A stretch of 64,000 bases of DNA from TMED23 sp964643045 (GTDB lineage Bacteria; Pseudomonadota; Alphaproteobacteria; Rhodospirillales; UBA2165). Both the position numbers and the translations under genes were made by a program. The notes beneath the pieces were generated by a model that was not told the DNA's origin, did no database searches, and was given only the letters and a program-made list of their open reading frames with translations. Shown here one piece after another: positions 17,345-25,857 of the stretch. Every line of letters begins with the position of its first letter. Position 1 is the stretch's first letter. The stretch covers positions 1-64,000 of the forward strand of contig CAZXSC010000004.1 in the NCBI GenBank assembly GCA_964643045.1, in the 5' to 3' direction.

Positions 17345-18268
17345 ATGGATATACCAGAAAAATTTTTAGGAGTTTTAACACCGGTCATCACACCATTTAG
17401 GAGAGATTTTTCACCAGATCCGGAACGTTTACTCCAGCAATGTAAATGGATGCTCTCTCAAAATGTTGGTTTAGCCGTGTTTGGGACCAATAGTGAAGCC
17501 AACTCGCTATCTACCGATGAAAAAATCCGGTTAATGGATTTTCTTGTTGATGGGGGTGTAGACCCGGGCCGTATGATGCCAGGAACTGGCTGTTGTGCCC
17601 TATCCGATAGTGTCAAGCTCACAAAACATGCCGTAGAAATAGGTGCGGGAGGCACATTAATGCTGCCACCGTTCTATTATAAAGATATTAGCGACGAAGG
17701 TATATATGCAAATTTTTCGGAAATAATTCAACAAGTTGGAAATTCCAGTCTTCGAATCTACCTATATCATATTCCTCCCGTATCAAACGTACCACTTAAT
17801 CTTTCTCTCATAGAAAGGTTAATCAAAGAATATCCTGATACTATCGTGGGAATCAAAGATAGCTCGGGAGACTGGAACAATACGAAAGCCATGCTTGATG
17901 CTGGTTGGGAGGATTTTAGAATTTTTGTCGGTGCCGAAACTTTTTTACTCGACAACATGCGTAATGGCGGTGCTGGCTGCATTTCCGCCACTGCGAATGT
18001 AAACCCTGCCGCTATCCACAAATTGTTTATAGAATGGCAATCAGACCATGCAACGAAGCTTCAAACAGAACTCAACGTTGTTCGCGATATATTTCGATCT
18101 TACCCGATGATCGCAGCACTCAAAGCAGCGACGGCAGTCTATAGTGACGATGTAAATTGGCTACGAGTACGCCCTCCCCTAACTCCCCTAAACAGCAACC
18201 AAGCAAAAGAGCTTAAAAAAAAGCTAAGAGATATAAATTTCACTATGCCCGGCATAAAAAAATCATAA
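17345..18268 (+). CDS. DapA/NAL-superfamily lyase or aldolase (dihydrodipicolinate synthase-like)
   Basis: A 307-aa (beta/alpha)8 enzyme of the class I pyruvate-type aldolase family. The Schiff-base lysine is in 'IVGIKDSSGDW', the catalytic Tyr in 'RIYLYHIPPVSN', and the N-terminal 'GVLTPVITPF' is typical. The phosphate/carboxylate loop reads 'FGTNSEANSLS' where DapA has Gly-Thr-Thr-Gly-Glu, so it is probably not the lysine-pathway DapA but a relative such as a sialate lyase or keto-acid aldolase. The start ATG 17345 has AGGAG 8 nt upstream; the frame also opens at GTG 17327. A TATAAT-like box at 17315-17320 lies close upstream without a good -35. It is convergent with holC. Substrate unknown. 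Confidence 0.82.
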   Translation: MDIPEKFLGVLTPVITPFRRDFSPDPERLLQQCKWMLSQNVGLAVFGTNSEANSLSTDEKIRLMDFLVDGGVDPGRMMPGTGCCALSDSVKLTKHAVEIGAGGTLMLPPFYYKDISDEGIYANFSEIIQQVGNSSLRIYLYHIPPVSNVPLNLSLIERLIKEYPDTIVGIKDSSGDWNNTKAMLDAGWEDFRIFVGAETFLLDNMRNGGAGCISATANVNPAAIHKLFIEWQSDHATKLQTELNVVRDIFRSYPMIAALKAATAVYSDDVNWLRVRPPLTPLNSNQAKELKKKLRDINFTMPGIKKS

Positions 18269-18307
18269 AATATTAGAAATGCCTCAGTGATAAATAATTT
18301 CATTTGG

Positions 18308-18760
18308 CTATCCATATTTCTCCTCCCATTTCCCTTGGTCAGTTTGTTGCCAATAATGTAGTTCATGACCGGCATCCTTGTACACGTTCCATCGTACCCG
18401 CGCGGCCCCAACAGAGGCACTGTTATTTCCGTCAAACAAATCGAAACAGCGATCAAAATGCCCAACATCACCAACCTCAACTCCGTCAATTAAGAAAACA
18501 AACGAAGCATCATTTGGATTATCCGACCCTATAGTTAACCAAATCGGTTGGTCCTCAGCGTACCTATCTTTCTCCATGCCATGAGGTAACCAACTATCAT
18601 TATCCTGACCCCAAAGGATAGAACTTAGTGCTGACAGTTGGTCAGCTGAGCCTGCTCGCACCAAAGCCCTATTGCCAGAATCCAGAGTAAATTGGAGAAG
18701 TTTGGGAAGCGCCTCTCCAAGGGTACTGTGTCGTAGATGATAAAATGCGACATGGGTCAT
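18308..18760 (-). CDS. holC: DNA polymerase III chi subunit
   Basis: A 150-aa protein that reads as HolC throughout: 'FYHLRHSTLGEALPKLLQ' at the N-terminus, 'ALSSILWGQDNDSWLPHG' in the middle, 'DQPIWLT', and the ending 'GHELHYWQQTDQGKW'. In the replisome chi binds single-strand binding protein and, with psi, the clamp loader; alphaproteobacteria commonly have chi without a recognised psi. It follows pepA on the same strand, the classic pepA-holC pairing, with 97 nt between them. The start is the ATG at 18760. Similarity is by motif reading, but the pattern and gene order agree well. Confidence 0.9.
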   Translation of the reverse strand: MTHVAFYHLRHSTLGEALPKLLQFTLDSGNRALVRAGSADQLSALSSILWGQDNDSWLPHGMEKDRYAEDQPIWLTIGSDNPNDASFVFLIDGVEVGDVGHFDRCFDLFDGNNSASVGAARVRWNVYKDAGHELHYWQQTDQGKWEEKYG

Positions 18761-18857
18761 TAGACTAAACTCGAAAAAATAGAACTAATGCAACTAGGCT
18801 CAGCAAAATATTATTATTTAGCAGGTTCTTATTACCTAAATTATTCGCGATTAGACG

Positions 18858-20360
18858 CTAATTCTCATAATGATTGGCGACCAGGCGATCAAGCAATCTC
18901 ACGCCAAATCCTGTCCCACCTTTTGGCACCGTAGGCTTGTCCGATTTGGACCAAGTAACTCCGGCAATATCCAAATGGGCCCAAGGGGTTTTGCCAACAA
19001 AACGTTTCAAAAACTGAGCTGCCGTAATGCTTCCGGCTCCGCGACCCCCAATATTTTGCATATCGGCAACTTGGGAATTGATCATTTTGTCGTATTCTTC
19101 ACCAAGGGGTAAACGCCATAATTTTTCCTCAACATCCTCCCCAGCTTTAATTAACCTAGTTGATAATTGATCATTATTAGAGAATAGGCCCGCATGATGA
19201 TTGCCAAGTGATACGATGATAGCCCCCGTGAGCGTTGCTAGGTTAACCATAAATTTTGGTTTAAAGCGCAGGTTTGTATAGTGCAAAGCATCTGCCAAAA
19301 CCAAACGCCCCTCAGCATCTGTATTCAAAACCTCAACAGTCTGCCCAGACATGGACGTAATAATATCACCAGGGCGCTGCGCATTGCCGCCCGGCATATT
19401 CTCTACCAAACCAACTACACCAACGGCATTGACTTTAGCCTTGCGACCGGCAAGCGCCTTCATAAGCCCGATAACAACACCAGATCCACCCATATCCCAT
19501 TTCATATCTTCCATTCCTGCTGAGGGTTTAATTGAAATCCCCCCGGTATCGAACGTAACACCTTTACCAACAAATGCTAGAGGCCGAGCAACCTTGCCTT
19601 TAGTCTTCACCCCTCCATTCCATCGCATTACAACCAAGCGGGATTCGCGGATACTACCTTGGCCAACACCAAGCAATGCTCCCATCCCTAGTCTCCGCAT
19701 TTGAGATTCCCCAAGTATCTGCACTGTCACACCCAATTTTTCTAGAGACTTAGCCTGCCTAGCTAATGTGTCGGGATAAAGAATATTTGACGGCTCGGAA
19801 ACCAAATCACGAGTAAAAAAGACACCTGATGCAACCTTAGAAAGGACCAGATATTTTTTACGTGCATTCGCAAATCCCACACAAGATATGTTTAATGATT
19901 TAATGTTAGGTTTGTTCTCAGATTTTAGATTTGTCTTATATTTATCAAACCTGTAGGAACGAAGGCTTGCGCCAAAACCAATTTCCACTGCCATTTCCAT
20001 GGCGGTCATTTTAGCTTCTCTAACCGAATCCAAAACAACTGTGACCAATCCTTTTTTTGCTTGGTAGGTTCCAGCATAAATCCTACCACCAAGCTTCTGC
20101 ATTTCAAGTTGTGTTGTCTCAGTTGGCTTGCCAATACCCATTAACAAAATACGATCAATCCGTGTACCTGCCGGTGCGATAATATTTAATGATTGGCCTT
20201 TCTTTCCTTCAAAACGACTAGCTCGAATAGCGCGCCGAATGGCCCCGCCAGATTTTTTATCTAATCTAATGGCAAAATTAGATAATTTTCCATCGGTACC
20301 TACTAAGACAACAACGATCCCTGTCGCTGGTAATCCTGGTTTCACAAATGAGATTTTCAT
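18858..20360 (-). CDS. pepA: Leucyl aminopeptidase (family M17)
   Basis: A 500-aa cytosolic di-zinc/manganese aminopeptidase that removes N-terminal residues; some homologues also bind DNA. The C-terminal catalytic domain holds the M17 landmarks: 'VGKGVTFDTGGISIKP' with metal-binding Lys/Asp, 'MKWDMGGSG', and the signature 'NTDAEGRLVLADAL' with the metal-binding Asp and Glu. The N-terminal ~170 residues are the variable macro-like domain. Length is typical. The start is the ATG at 20360. It is upstream of holC, probably on one transcript. Confidence 0.96.
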   Translation of the reverse strand: MKISFVKPGLPATGIVVVLVGTDGKLSNFAIRLDKKSGGAIRRAIRASRFEGKKGQSLNIIAPAGTRIDRILLMGIGKPTETTQLEMQKLGGRIYAGTYQAKKGLVTVVLDSVREAKMTAMEMAVEIGFGASLRSYRFDKYKTNLKSENKPNIKSLNISCVGFANARKKYLVLSKVASGVFFTRDLVSEPSNILYPDTLARQAKSLEKLGVTVQILGESQMRRLGMGALLGVGQGSIRESRLVVMRWNGGVKTKGKVARPLAFVGKGVTFDTGGISIKPSAGMEDMKWDMGGSGVVIGLMKALAGRKAKVNAVGVVGLVENMPGGNAQRPGDIITSMSGQTVEVLNTDAEGRLVLADALHYTNLRFKPKFMVNLATLTGAIIVSLGNHHAGLFSNNDQLSTRLIKAGEDVEEKLWRLPLGEEYDKMINSQVADMQNIGGRGAGSITAAQFLKRFVGKTPWAHLDIAGVTWSKSDKPTVPKGGTGFGVRLLDRLVANHYEN

Positions 20361-20470
20361 GCAGTCCTCACTGAAATAACACGTTTAGTAAAATTGTTTG
20401 GACTGAATGTAACTGCCACCGACAGAAAGAAAAAGCCCAGATTTAATTTAATAGCTAAGTCCACAAATTA

Positions 20471-21427
20471 TTAATCTGTTTCTTTTTTTGCTTTTGCTCT
20501 TTTATGACCATCAATTAACCAAAGCAAGCCACCGGGAAGCGAAAAAATTATACAGACAAATCCAAAAAAAAGAGAAGCTATAAAGGCATCACTTTCTATT
20601 ACACCAACGAAAGCGAAAGCTCCAATCATCGCGCCCTCACGCACTCCCCAACCTGCTATTGAGATTGGCAGAATGGTTATTAGCATTACAGGTGGAACCA
20701 AAACCAAACAATCTAGAAAAGATACTTCGATTTTCAGAGCACTAAAGGTAAAAAAAGCAACCACGGCGAGCAAAATATTTCCCGTTGCACCTAATAAGAT
20801 CGCTTTGAATGCGTGTATTGGTGAAAAAAAAAGTTTTCGTGTATCAGTGGCAAGGAGTGTTAGCCACCCTATAATGCGCCATGCATGAAAACGCTTAGGC
20901 AAAAAACCGAGCAAGATTAAACCCAGAATCCCGAACAGGGCAATTCCAGCTAGTGAAGGAAAGATGTATTTAGCTGCATTATCCCCAACTCGAGCTAGTA
21001 AGAACGGTTGACTAGCTGCGACCAATAATACTAAACCCGTAACGGTGGCAATACGTTCCAACATTACACCAGTAATAGCACTTTTTACATCAATTCCAGC
21101 TTTTCGACTCAAAAAAATTCTAAAACCATCTCCGCCAATCGAAGATGGTAACGTCTGGTTAAAAAATGCTGCGATATACATAATTTTTATGATAATTTTA
21201 AGATGCAAGTCAGCGTGGATTGCATTCAAAACAATCATCCAACGTACAGAATTGTTAAAAATCTGTACCCCAAGAACAGCAAATGCCCAAAATACATAGG
21301 TATACTGAATTTCCTCCAATCGAGCCTTCACAAGTTCGAGCTCGAGTTCAAAATTGGATACAATAAACCAAATTAAAACTGTCGAAACGATAAATTTTAG
21401 GGCGAAAATCAATAACTTCTTATTCAT
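20471..21427 (-). CDS. Lysylphosphatidylglycerol synthase transmembrane-like (UPF0104/YbhN family) protein
   Basis: A ~318-residue polytopic inner-membrane protein with about eight hydrophobic segments. The family marks are 'LPSSIGGDGFRIFLSRKAG' after the third segment, 'AITGVMLERIATVTGL', and near the C-terminus 'ISIAGWGVREGAMIGAFAF'. These match the flippase-like domain also found in MprF, without the lysyltransferase domain. A role in lipid movement or glycan transfer is inferred from the family only. The frame extends to a TTG at 21442, but ATG 21427 ('MNKKLLIF') gives a normal start just before the first membrane helix. It stands between pepA and the radical SAM gene on the same strand, with gaps of about 110 nt on each side. 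Confidence 0.82.
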   Translation of the reverse strand: MNKKLLIFALKFIVSTVLIWFIVSNFELELELVKARLEEIQYTYVFWAFAVLGVQIFNNSVRWMIVLNAIHADLHLKIIIKIMYIAAFFNQTLPSSIGGDGFRIFLSRKAGIDVKSAITGVMLERIATVTGLVLLVAASQPFLLARVGDNAAKYIFPSLAGIALFGILGLILLGFLPKRFHAWRIIGWLTLLATDTRKLFFSPIHAFKAILLGATGNILLAVVAFFTFSALKIEVSFLDCLVLVPPVMLITILPISIAGWGVREGAMIGAFAFVGVIESDAFIASLFFGFVCIIFSLPGGLLWLIDGHKRAKAKKETD

Positions 21428-21537
21428 ATAATTCCAGAACAATGTGTGTGCCTTTTTACAATACTTAACACGGGTATTTTTAACTCAACTATTTAGATCA
21501 ATAAATCTACCGGCAAGAAAATGGTGCTATTTCAACA

Positions 21538-22614
21538 TCATGACAGATTAACACTCTGTCGCTTACGCCCCCAAGTGCCCGGTGGCCCTTCGAATACACC
21601 CGCACACTCAGTGCCACATTTTTGGCACTGACCCCCTGGCGTCAATGCCCATGCAGAAAGATCATACCAATCTCGACCGATTATAATTTCACTGCATTTA
21701 TGGCAATAGGTGCTAGATCCATTAAAATCGTGTATGTTGCCTAAATACACATAACGCAGTCCATGCCTTAGTGCAATTTTGCGCGCCTTAAACAAAGTGC
21801 TCGCCGGAGTATTGGATTTATCCAACATTTTCCAATCAGGATGAAAAGCTGAGAAATGTAACGGAACGTCGGGTCCAAGGTGCTCCATTATCCACTCGCA
21901 TTCTTTATTAATTTCACTTTCCGAGTCGTTTTCTCCTGGAATTAATAGTGTCGTTATTTCAAACCAGACTTTAGTTTCATTCTTAAGATATATCAGCGTC
22001 TCCAGAACACCATCTAAATGTGCAGAACATAACTCCATATAAAATTTGTTGGTGAAAGCTTTAAGATCAATATTAGCGGCATCAATATACTGATAAAATT
22101 CTTTGCGCGGATCTGGTGAAATGTAACCGGCAGTTACAGCGACGGTTCTGATATTCTTTTCGTGGCAGGCTTGAGCTACATCGATTGCATATTCCATAAA
22201 AATCACTGGATCATTGTACGTAAAAGCAACACTTTTACAGCCCATCTTTTTCGCAGCGGCAGCAATTTTTTCTGGGCTGGCATGGTTTGCAAGTTTGTCC
22301 ATTTCTCGCGATTTAGAGATATCGTGGTTCTGGCAGAACTTACAGGTCAAATTACACCCAGCTGTTCCAAAAGAAAGTACCGGAGTACCGGGGAAGAAAT
22401 GATTAAGTGGTTTTTTCTCTATAGGATCTATACAAAAGCCTGAAGAACGACCATAAGTCGTAAGGACAATCCGATCTTCTTCACGTGACCTTACAAAACA
22501 CAATCCCCTCTGTCCTTCATTAAGTTTGCATTCACGAGGACAAACGTCGCATTGAATGCGTCCGTCATCAAGAGGTCTCCAATATTTGGTTTCGTGGTTC
22601 ATAGTGGTTTTCAA
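21538..22614 (-). CDS. amrS: AmmeMemoRadiSam system radical SAM enzyme (AmrS-type)
   Basis: A 358-aa radical SAM protein resembling pyruvate formate-lyase activating enzyme. The iron-sulfur motif CxxxCxxC is at Cys87, Cys91 and Cys94 ('GCNLTCKFCQN'). Upstream is a four-cysteine set (22, 25, 29, 39) typical of this family, and the C-terminus has two CxxC knuckles ('YCHKCS', 'QCQKCGTEC'). The 'FLDP'-like region reads 'CIDPIEKKPLNHFFPG', as in AmrS proteins. Family members occur with Memo and AMMECR1 proteins, and their reaction is not established. The start is TTG 22614, 5 nt after an AAAGGA Shine-Dalgarno; an in-frame ATG at 22602 is the alternative. It is divergent from the Memo-AMMECR1 fusion across 240 nt. 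Confidence 0.9.
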   Translation of the reverse strand: MKTTMNHETKYWRPLDDGRIQCDVCPRECKLNEGQRGLCFVRSREEDRIVLTTYGRSSGFCIDPIEKKPLNHFFPGTPVLSFGTAGCNLTCKFCQNHDISKSREMDKLANHASPEKIAAAAKKMGCKSVAFTYNDPVIFMEYAIDVAQACHEKNIRTVAVTAGYISPDPRKEFYQYIDAANIDLKAFTNKFYMELCSAHLDGVLETLIYLKNETKVWFEITTLLIPGENDSESEINKECEWIMEHLGPDVPLHFSAFHPDWKMLDKSNTPASTLFKARKIALRHGLRYVYLGNIHDFNGSSTYCHKCSEIIIGRDWYDLSAWALTPGGQCQKCGTECAGVFEGPPGTWGRKRQSVNLS

Positions 22615-22677
22615 ATTATTCCTTTCGAATAATAATAAAGTAATTCTATAATATAGCGAACAATGAAATGCTTTCGA

Positions 22678-22687
22678 CTCGTACGAG
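22678..22687. promoter_or_regulatory. Palindrome between the divergent AmmeMemoRadiSam genes
   Basis: CTCGTACGAG is a perfect 10-bp palindrome, the most regular element in the 240-nt divergent region. It lies ~64 nt upstream of the radical SAM start and ~168 nt upstream of the fusion start. It could be an operator, but a 10-bp palindrome may also be chance. Confidence 0.25.
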
Positions 22688-22854
22688 ATCTAAAACCTTA
22701 TCGTCAGTTGCTAAATATATAATATTCAAGATTGTATCGGGTATTAAATTTTAATGAAAAAAAATCGCTCTTTGTTAAAACTAATGCTAATCTGTTAATT
22801 GAATATTATTCCAAACTAAGAGACTTAAGTCGACAAGATTGAGGTATTAAGACC

Positions 22855-24321
22855 ATGAGATTAAATTTTGCCTCAGACCGTGTACGCTCACCGGCAGTCG
22901 CGGGAATATTTTATCCGAACGATCCGGATGAGCTTGGGGCAACAATCCAACGTTATTTAGAAGAAGCGGAAAATATTTTTGAACCGGCGGTCACTGCACC
23001 AAAGGCGATTATAGCACCCCACGCAGGTTACATTTATTCGGGTTTAACGGCAGCAGCTGTTTACAATCGACTTCGTCCTGCGCGGGAAATTATCAAGCGT
23101 GTCATCATTTTAGGACCCTGTCATAAAGTCGCAGTGAGAGGTTTGGCGCTTCCAAACGATGAAATTTTTCGAACTCCACTCGGCGACGTGCAAATAGATA
23201 TGGCAGCTGTGCAAAAACTCAAGCACCTGGCACATGTAAATACTTTCAATGAAACTCATATCGAAGATCATAGTATCGAGATACATCTCCCTTTCTTACA
23301 AAAAATTATCGGAGAATTTAAACTTGTACCCCTCATCGTAGGCGAAGCAGGCCCTGAACAAGTGTCTCAAGTACTGGAAATTCTTTGGGGTGGAGCCGAG
23401 ACTTTAATTCTCATTTCATCAGATCTTAGTCACTACTTGGATTATGACGAAGCCAAATCACTGGATGATCACACTCGTCAAGCTATTGAGCGCATGGATC
23501 TGACTGCGATCGACCAGGAACAGGCCTGTGGACGCCATTCTATTAAAGGTCTTTTGTCACTTGCCAGAAATAAAGGCCTTTCGGTAAAAACTGCGGATAT
23601 TAGAAATTCAGGAGATACTGCGGGGACTAAAGAAAGGGTCGTTGGCTATGGTTCCTGGTATTTTGATGAAAATTCGAACGTTAAATTAGATACGCAAAAC
23701 AAGATGGAAACTATAACAAATGATATGTTAGAACAATATGGTAGCACTTTATTGCATGCTGCAGCTTCTGCTATTTTAAAAAAATTATCCCCAACCAAGA
23801 TAAAGAAAATCAGCCCAAAAGAATCTGATAACATACTCAATGAGCCAGGAGCTTCTTTTGTAACCCTCAACAAGAAAGGCCGCCTGCGCGGTTGCATAGG
23901 CTCTATTCAGGCATGGCAACCCCTAATAGATGATATCACCCAAAATGCCTGCAAAGCAGCTTTTGAGGATAGTCGATTCCAAAAACTTTCCCTGGAAGAA
24001 ATTAAAACGGGAGAAATTGAGATATCCATATCGATATTAAGCCCACAAATACAAATGTACTTTTCGGATGAACTTGATCTACTCGCCCAAATCCGGCCCG
24101 GTATAGACGGCATCGTGTTAACTGAGGGCATTCAATATAGGGGTGTTTTTCTCCCTGCCGTTTGGGACCAAATACCTGATCCCAAACAATTTATTCACCA
24201 ATTGAAACGTAAGTCTGGCTTACCCGAGAATTATTGGTCGGGGTCAATCCAAGCCTGGCGTTTTAGTGCCGCAAGCGCATCATCCGTAGATTTAGCAGCC
24301 GAGAACGTCTGGGGTCTATAG
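22855..24321 (+). CDS. Memo-AMMECR1 fusion protein (AmmeMemoRadiSam system proteins B and A)
   Basis: A 488-aa two-domain protein. Residues ~10-285 are a Memo domain, related to extradiol dioxygenases. The metal-site residues of human MEMO1 (His49, His81, Cys244) have clear counterparts at His56 ('IIAPHAGYIYSG'), His90 ('LGPCHKV') and Cys225 ('ACGRHSI'), with 'EDHSIEIHLPFL' and 'SSDLSHY' also conserved. Residues ~290-480 are an AMMECR1 domain with the hallmark 'GRLRGCIGSI' (Cys347), then 'KAAFEDSRFQ' and 'FLPAVWDQIPD'. In many genomes the two domains are separate genes; here they are one chain. The biochemical function of the system is unknown. The ATG at 22855 has only a weak GAGG-like site upstream. 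It is divergent from the radical SAM partner. Confidence 0.93.
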   Translation: MRLNFASDRVRSPAVAGIFYPNDPDELGATIQRYLEEAENIFEPAVTAPKAIIAPHAGYIYSGLTAAAVYNRLRPAREIIKRVIILGPCHKVAVRGLALPNDEIFRTPLGDVQIDMAAVQKLKHLAHVNTFNETHIEDHSIEIHLPFLQKIIGEFKLVPLIVGEAGPEQVSQVLEILWGGAETLILISSDLSHYLDYDEAKSLDDHTRQAIERMDLTAIDQEQACGRHSIKGLLSLARNKGLSVKTADIRNSGDTAGTKERVVGYGSWYFDENSNVKLDTQNKMETITNDMLEQYGSTLLHAAASAILKKLSPTKIKKISPKESDNILNEPGASFVTLNKKGRLRGCIGSIQAWQPLIDDITQNACKAAFEDSRFQKLSLEEIKTGEIEISISILSPQIQMYFSDELDLLAQIRPGIDGIVLTEGIQYRGVFLPAVWDQIPDPKQFIHQLKRKSGLPENYWSGSIQAWRFSAASASSVDLAAENVWGL

Positions 24322-24385
24322 ATCCCCATTTCCTTAAGCAGAGTAGTAAAAAATCTAAGTTCATTAGCCTGCCGAAAGATTATAA

Positions 24386-25270
24386 TTGAAACAAAAATAC
24401 GAAGATAGCCTGAATGAGCGTGGAAAACTTTACCGCGCTGTTTTTTGGATGATTGGAACTCTCGCTTCGTTTACAACAATGGCAATTGCGACTCGCGAGT
24501 TGACGAGTACTATGGATCCTTTTGCAATTGTTTTTTTAAGAACCTCTGTTGCGCTTACCGTGATTTCAATAATTGTAATGCACCGTGGTTGGAGAACCAT
24601 TTCAACTCAGAACTTACCAATCCATATTTTCAGAAACACCATTCATTATCTAGGTAATTTGACCTGGATTATCGGAGTTGGCCTAATTCCATTGGCTCAA
24701 GTCTTTTCTCTAGAATTCAGCGCGCCAATTTGGGTTACTATACTTGCTGTGTTGTTCCTAAAAGAGAAACTAACCTTCGGAAAATTAACAGCTATTGTTT
24801 TTGGATTTACCGGCATTTTAGTTATTCTTCGTCCTGGCTTCATCCCAATTGATCAAGGCTCTGTTGCCGTTCTGTGCGCAGCTTTTTGTTTTGCAACCGT
24901 GCATGTTATTACTAAGTCATTATCCAGAACTGACACACCCCTTACAATTTTATTTTTAATGTACACTATGCAATTGCCAATTAGTGCCATTGGGGCATAT
25001 TTATTTTGGACATTACCTTCGTGGTCAGATTTACCCTGGATTTTACTAGTGGGGCTAACATCCCTCACAGCTCATTACAGTATGACACGCGCGATGATGC
25101 TAGCTGATGTAACCGTTGTCATACCCATTGACTTTATGCGAATGCCGATAATCGCTGTAATAGGATATTATTTCTATACGGAGCCTTTTTCCATTTGGGT
25201 GTTTATAGGTGCAATACTAATCTTCAGCGGAATTTATTTTAATATTCAACAGGAGCGAGAAAATATGTGA
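24386..25270 (+). CDS. EamA/DMT-superfamily transporter
   Basis: A 294-aa inner-membrane protein with about ten hydrophobic segments in two EamA repeats, the drug/metabolite transporter fold. Typical features are 'DPFAIVFLRTSVAL' after helix 1, 'LEFSAPIWVTILAVLFLKEKL' closing the first repeat, 'FGFTGILVILRPGF', and 'TVVIPIDFMRMPIIAVIGYYFYTEPFS' in the second. The only start that keeps the first helix intact is the TTG at 24386, with GAAAG ~8 nt upstream. Substrate unknown. It is followed after 90 nt by the cupin gene on the same strand. Confidence 0.88.
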   Translation: MKQKYEDSLNERGKLYRAVFWMIGTLASFTTMAIATRELTSTMDPFAIVFLRTSVALTVISIIVMHRGWRTISTQNLPIHIFRNTIHYLGNLTWIIGVGLIPLAQVFSLEFSAPIWVTILAVLFLKEKLTFGKLTAIVFGFTGILVILRPGFIPIDQGSVAVLCAAFCFATVHVITKSLSRTDTPLTILFLMYTMQLPISAIGAYLFWTLPSWSDLPWILLVGLTSLTAHYSMTRAMMLADVTVVIPIDFMRMPIIAVIGYYFYTEPFSIWVFIGAILIFSGIYFNIQQERENM

Positions 25271-25360
25271 ATTACTGCCAAATTATTAAAGTGGCCGTCA
25301 TAGAATTTATTTGCTAAAGGCATGACTAAAAACATTTAAAATAGATATTCGGAGAAAGTT

Positions 25361-25846
25361 ATGACAATTAATGTCCGCCGTATTGTTACCTCCCACGCTA
25401 CCAATGGGAAAGCGATCGTAGGTACAGATGAAATAATGGAAAATGTACAACAATTGCGTTCTGGCAATTTTGAAACATTACTTTGGGTTACTGAAGAGAC
25501 CCCTGCAAATGTCAACGCTGACGACCCAACAGCTACTCCGCGAGATATCGAACCGCCTAAAAAGGGGTCGATTTTTCGCATCTTAGAATTAATACCAGGC
25601 AAGGAAGCTTACATGCACCGAACGGATACAATTGATTATGCTATATGCCTCTCCGGTAAATGCGAAATGTATTTAGATGAAGGTGACAAAATTGATTTTA
25701 ACACTGGTGATGTTATGGTTCAAAGGGCAACTATGCATGGATGGGCCAACCCCTTTTCTGAACCCTGCCAAATCGCTTTTATTCTGATCGGTTCTAGTCC
25801 GCCGGCTAAACACTGGCATGAAGAAGCTGAAAAGGCAAAATCGTAA
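25361..25846 (+). CDS. Small cupin-domain protein
   Basis: A 161-aa single-cupin protein. Cupin motif 1 reads 'PGKEAYMHRTDTIDYAICLSG': the usual second His is Thr and the Glu is Asp. Motif 2 reads 'GDVMVQRATMHGWANP' with its His kept. The metal site may therefore be weakened or altered. Homologues of this shape are found among small oxidoreductase-associated or sensing cupins; no specific reaction can be assigned. The ATG at 25361 has GGAGAAAG a few bases upstream, a good ribosome site. The CysQ-like gene begins 11 nt after its stop, so they are very likely cotranscribed. Confidence 0.85.
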   Translation: MTINVRRIVTSHATNGKAIVGTDEIMENVQQLRSGNFETLLWVTEETPANVNADDPTATPRDIEPPKKGSIFRILELIPGKEAYMHRTDTIDYAICLSGKCEMYLDEGDKIDFNTGDVMVQRATMHGWANPFSEPCQIAFILIGSSPPAKHWHEEAEKAKS

Positions 25847-25857
25847 AGGATATTTTT

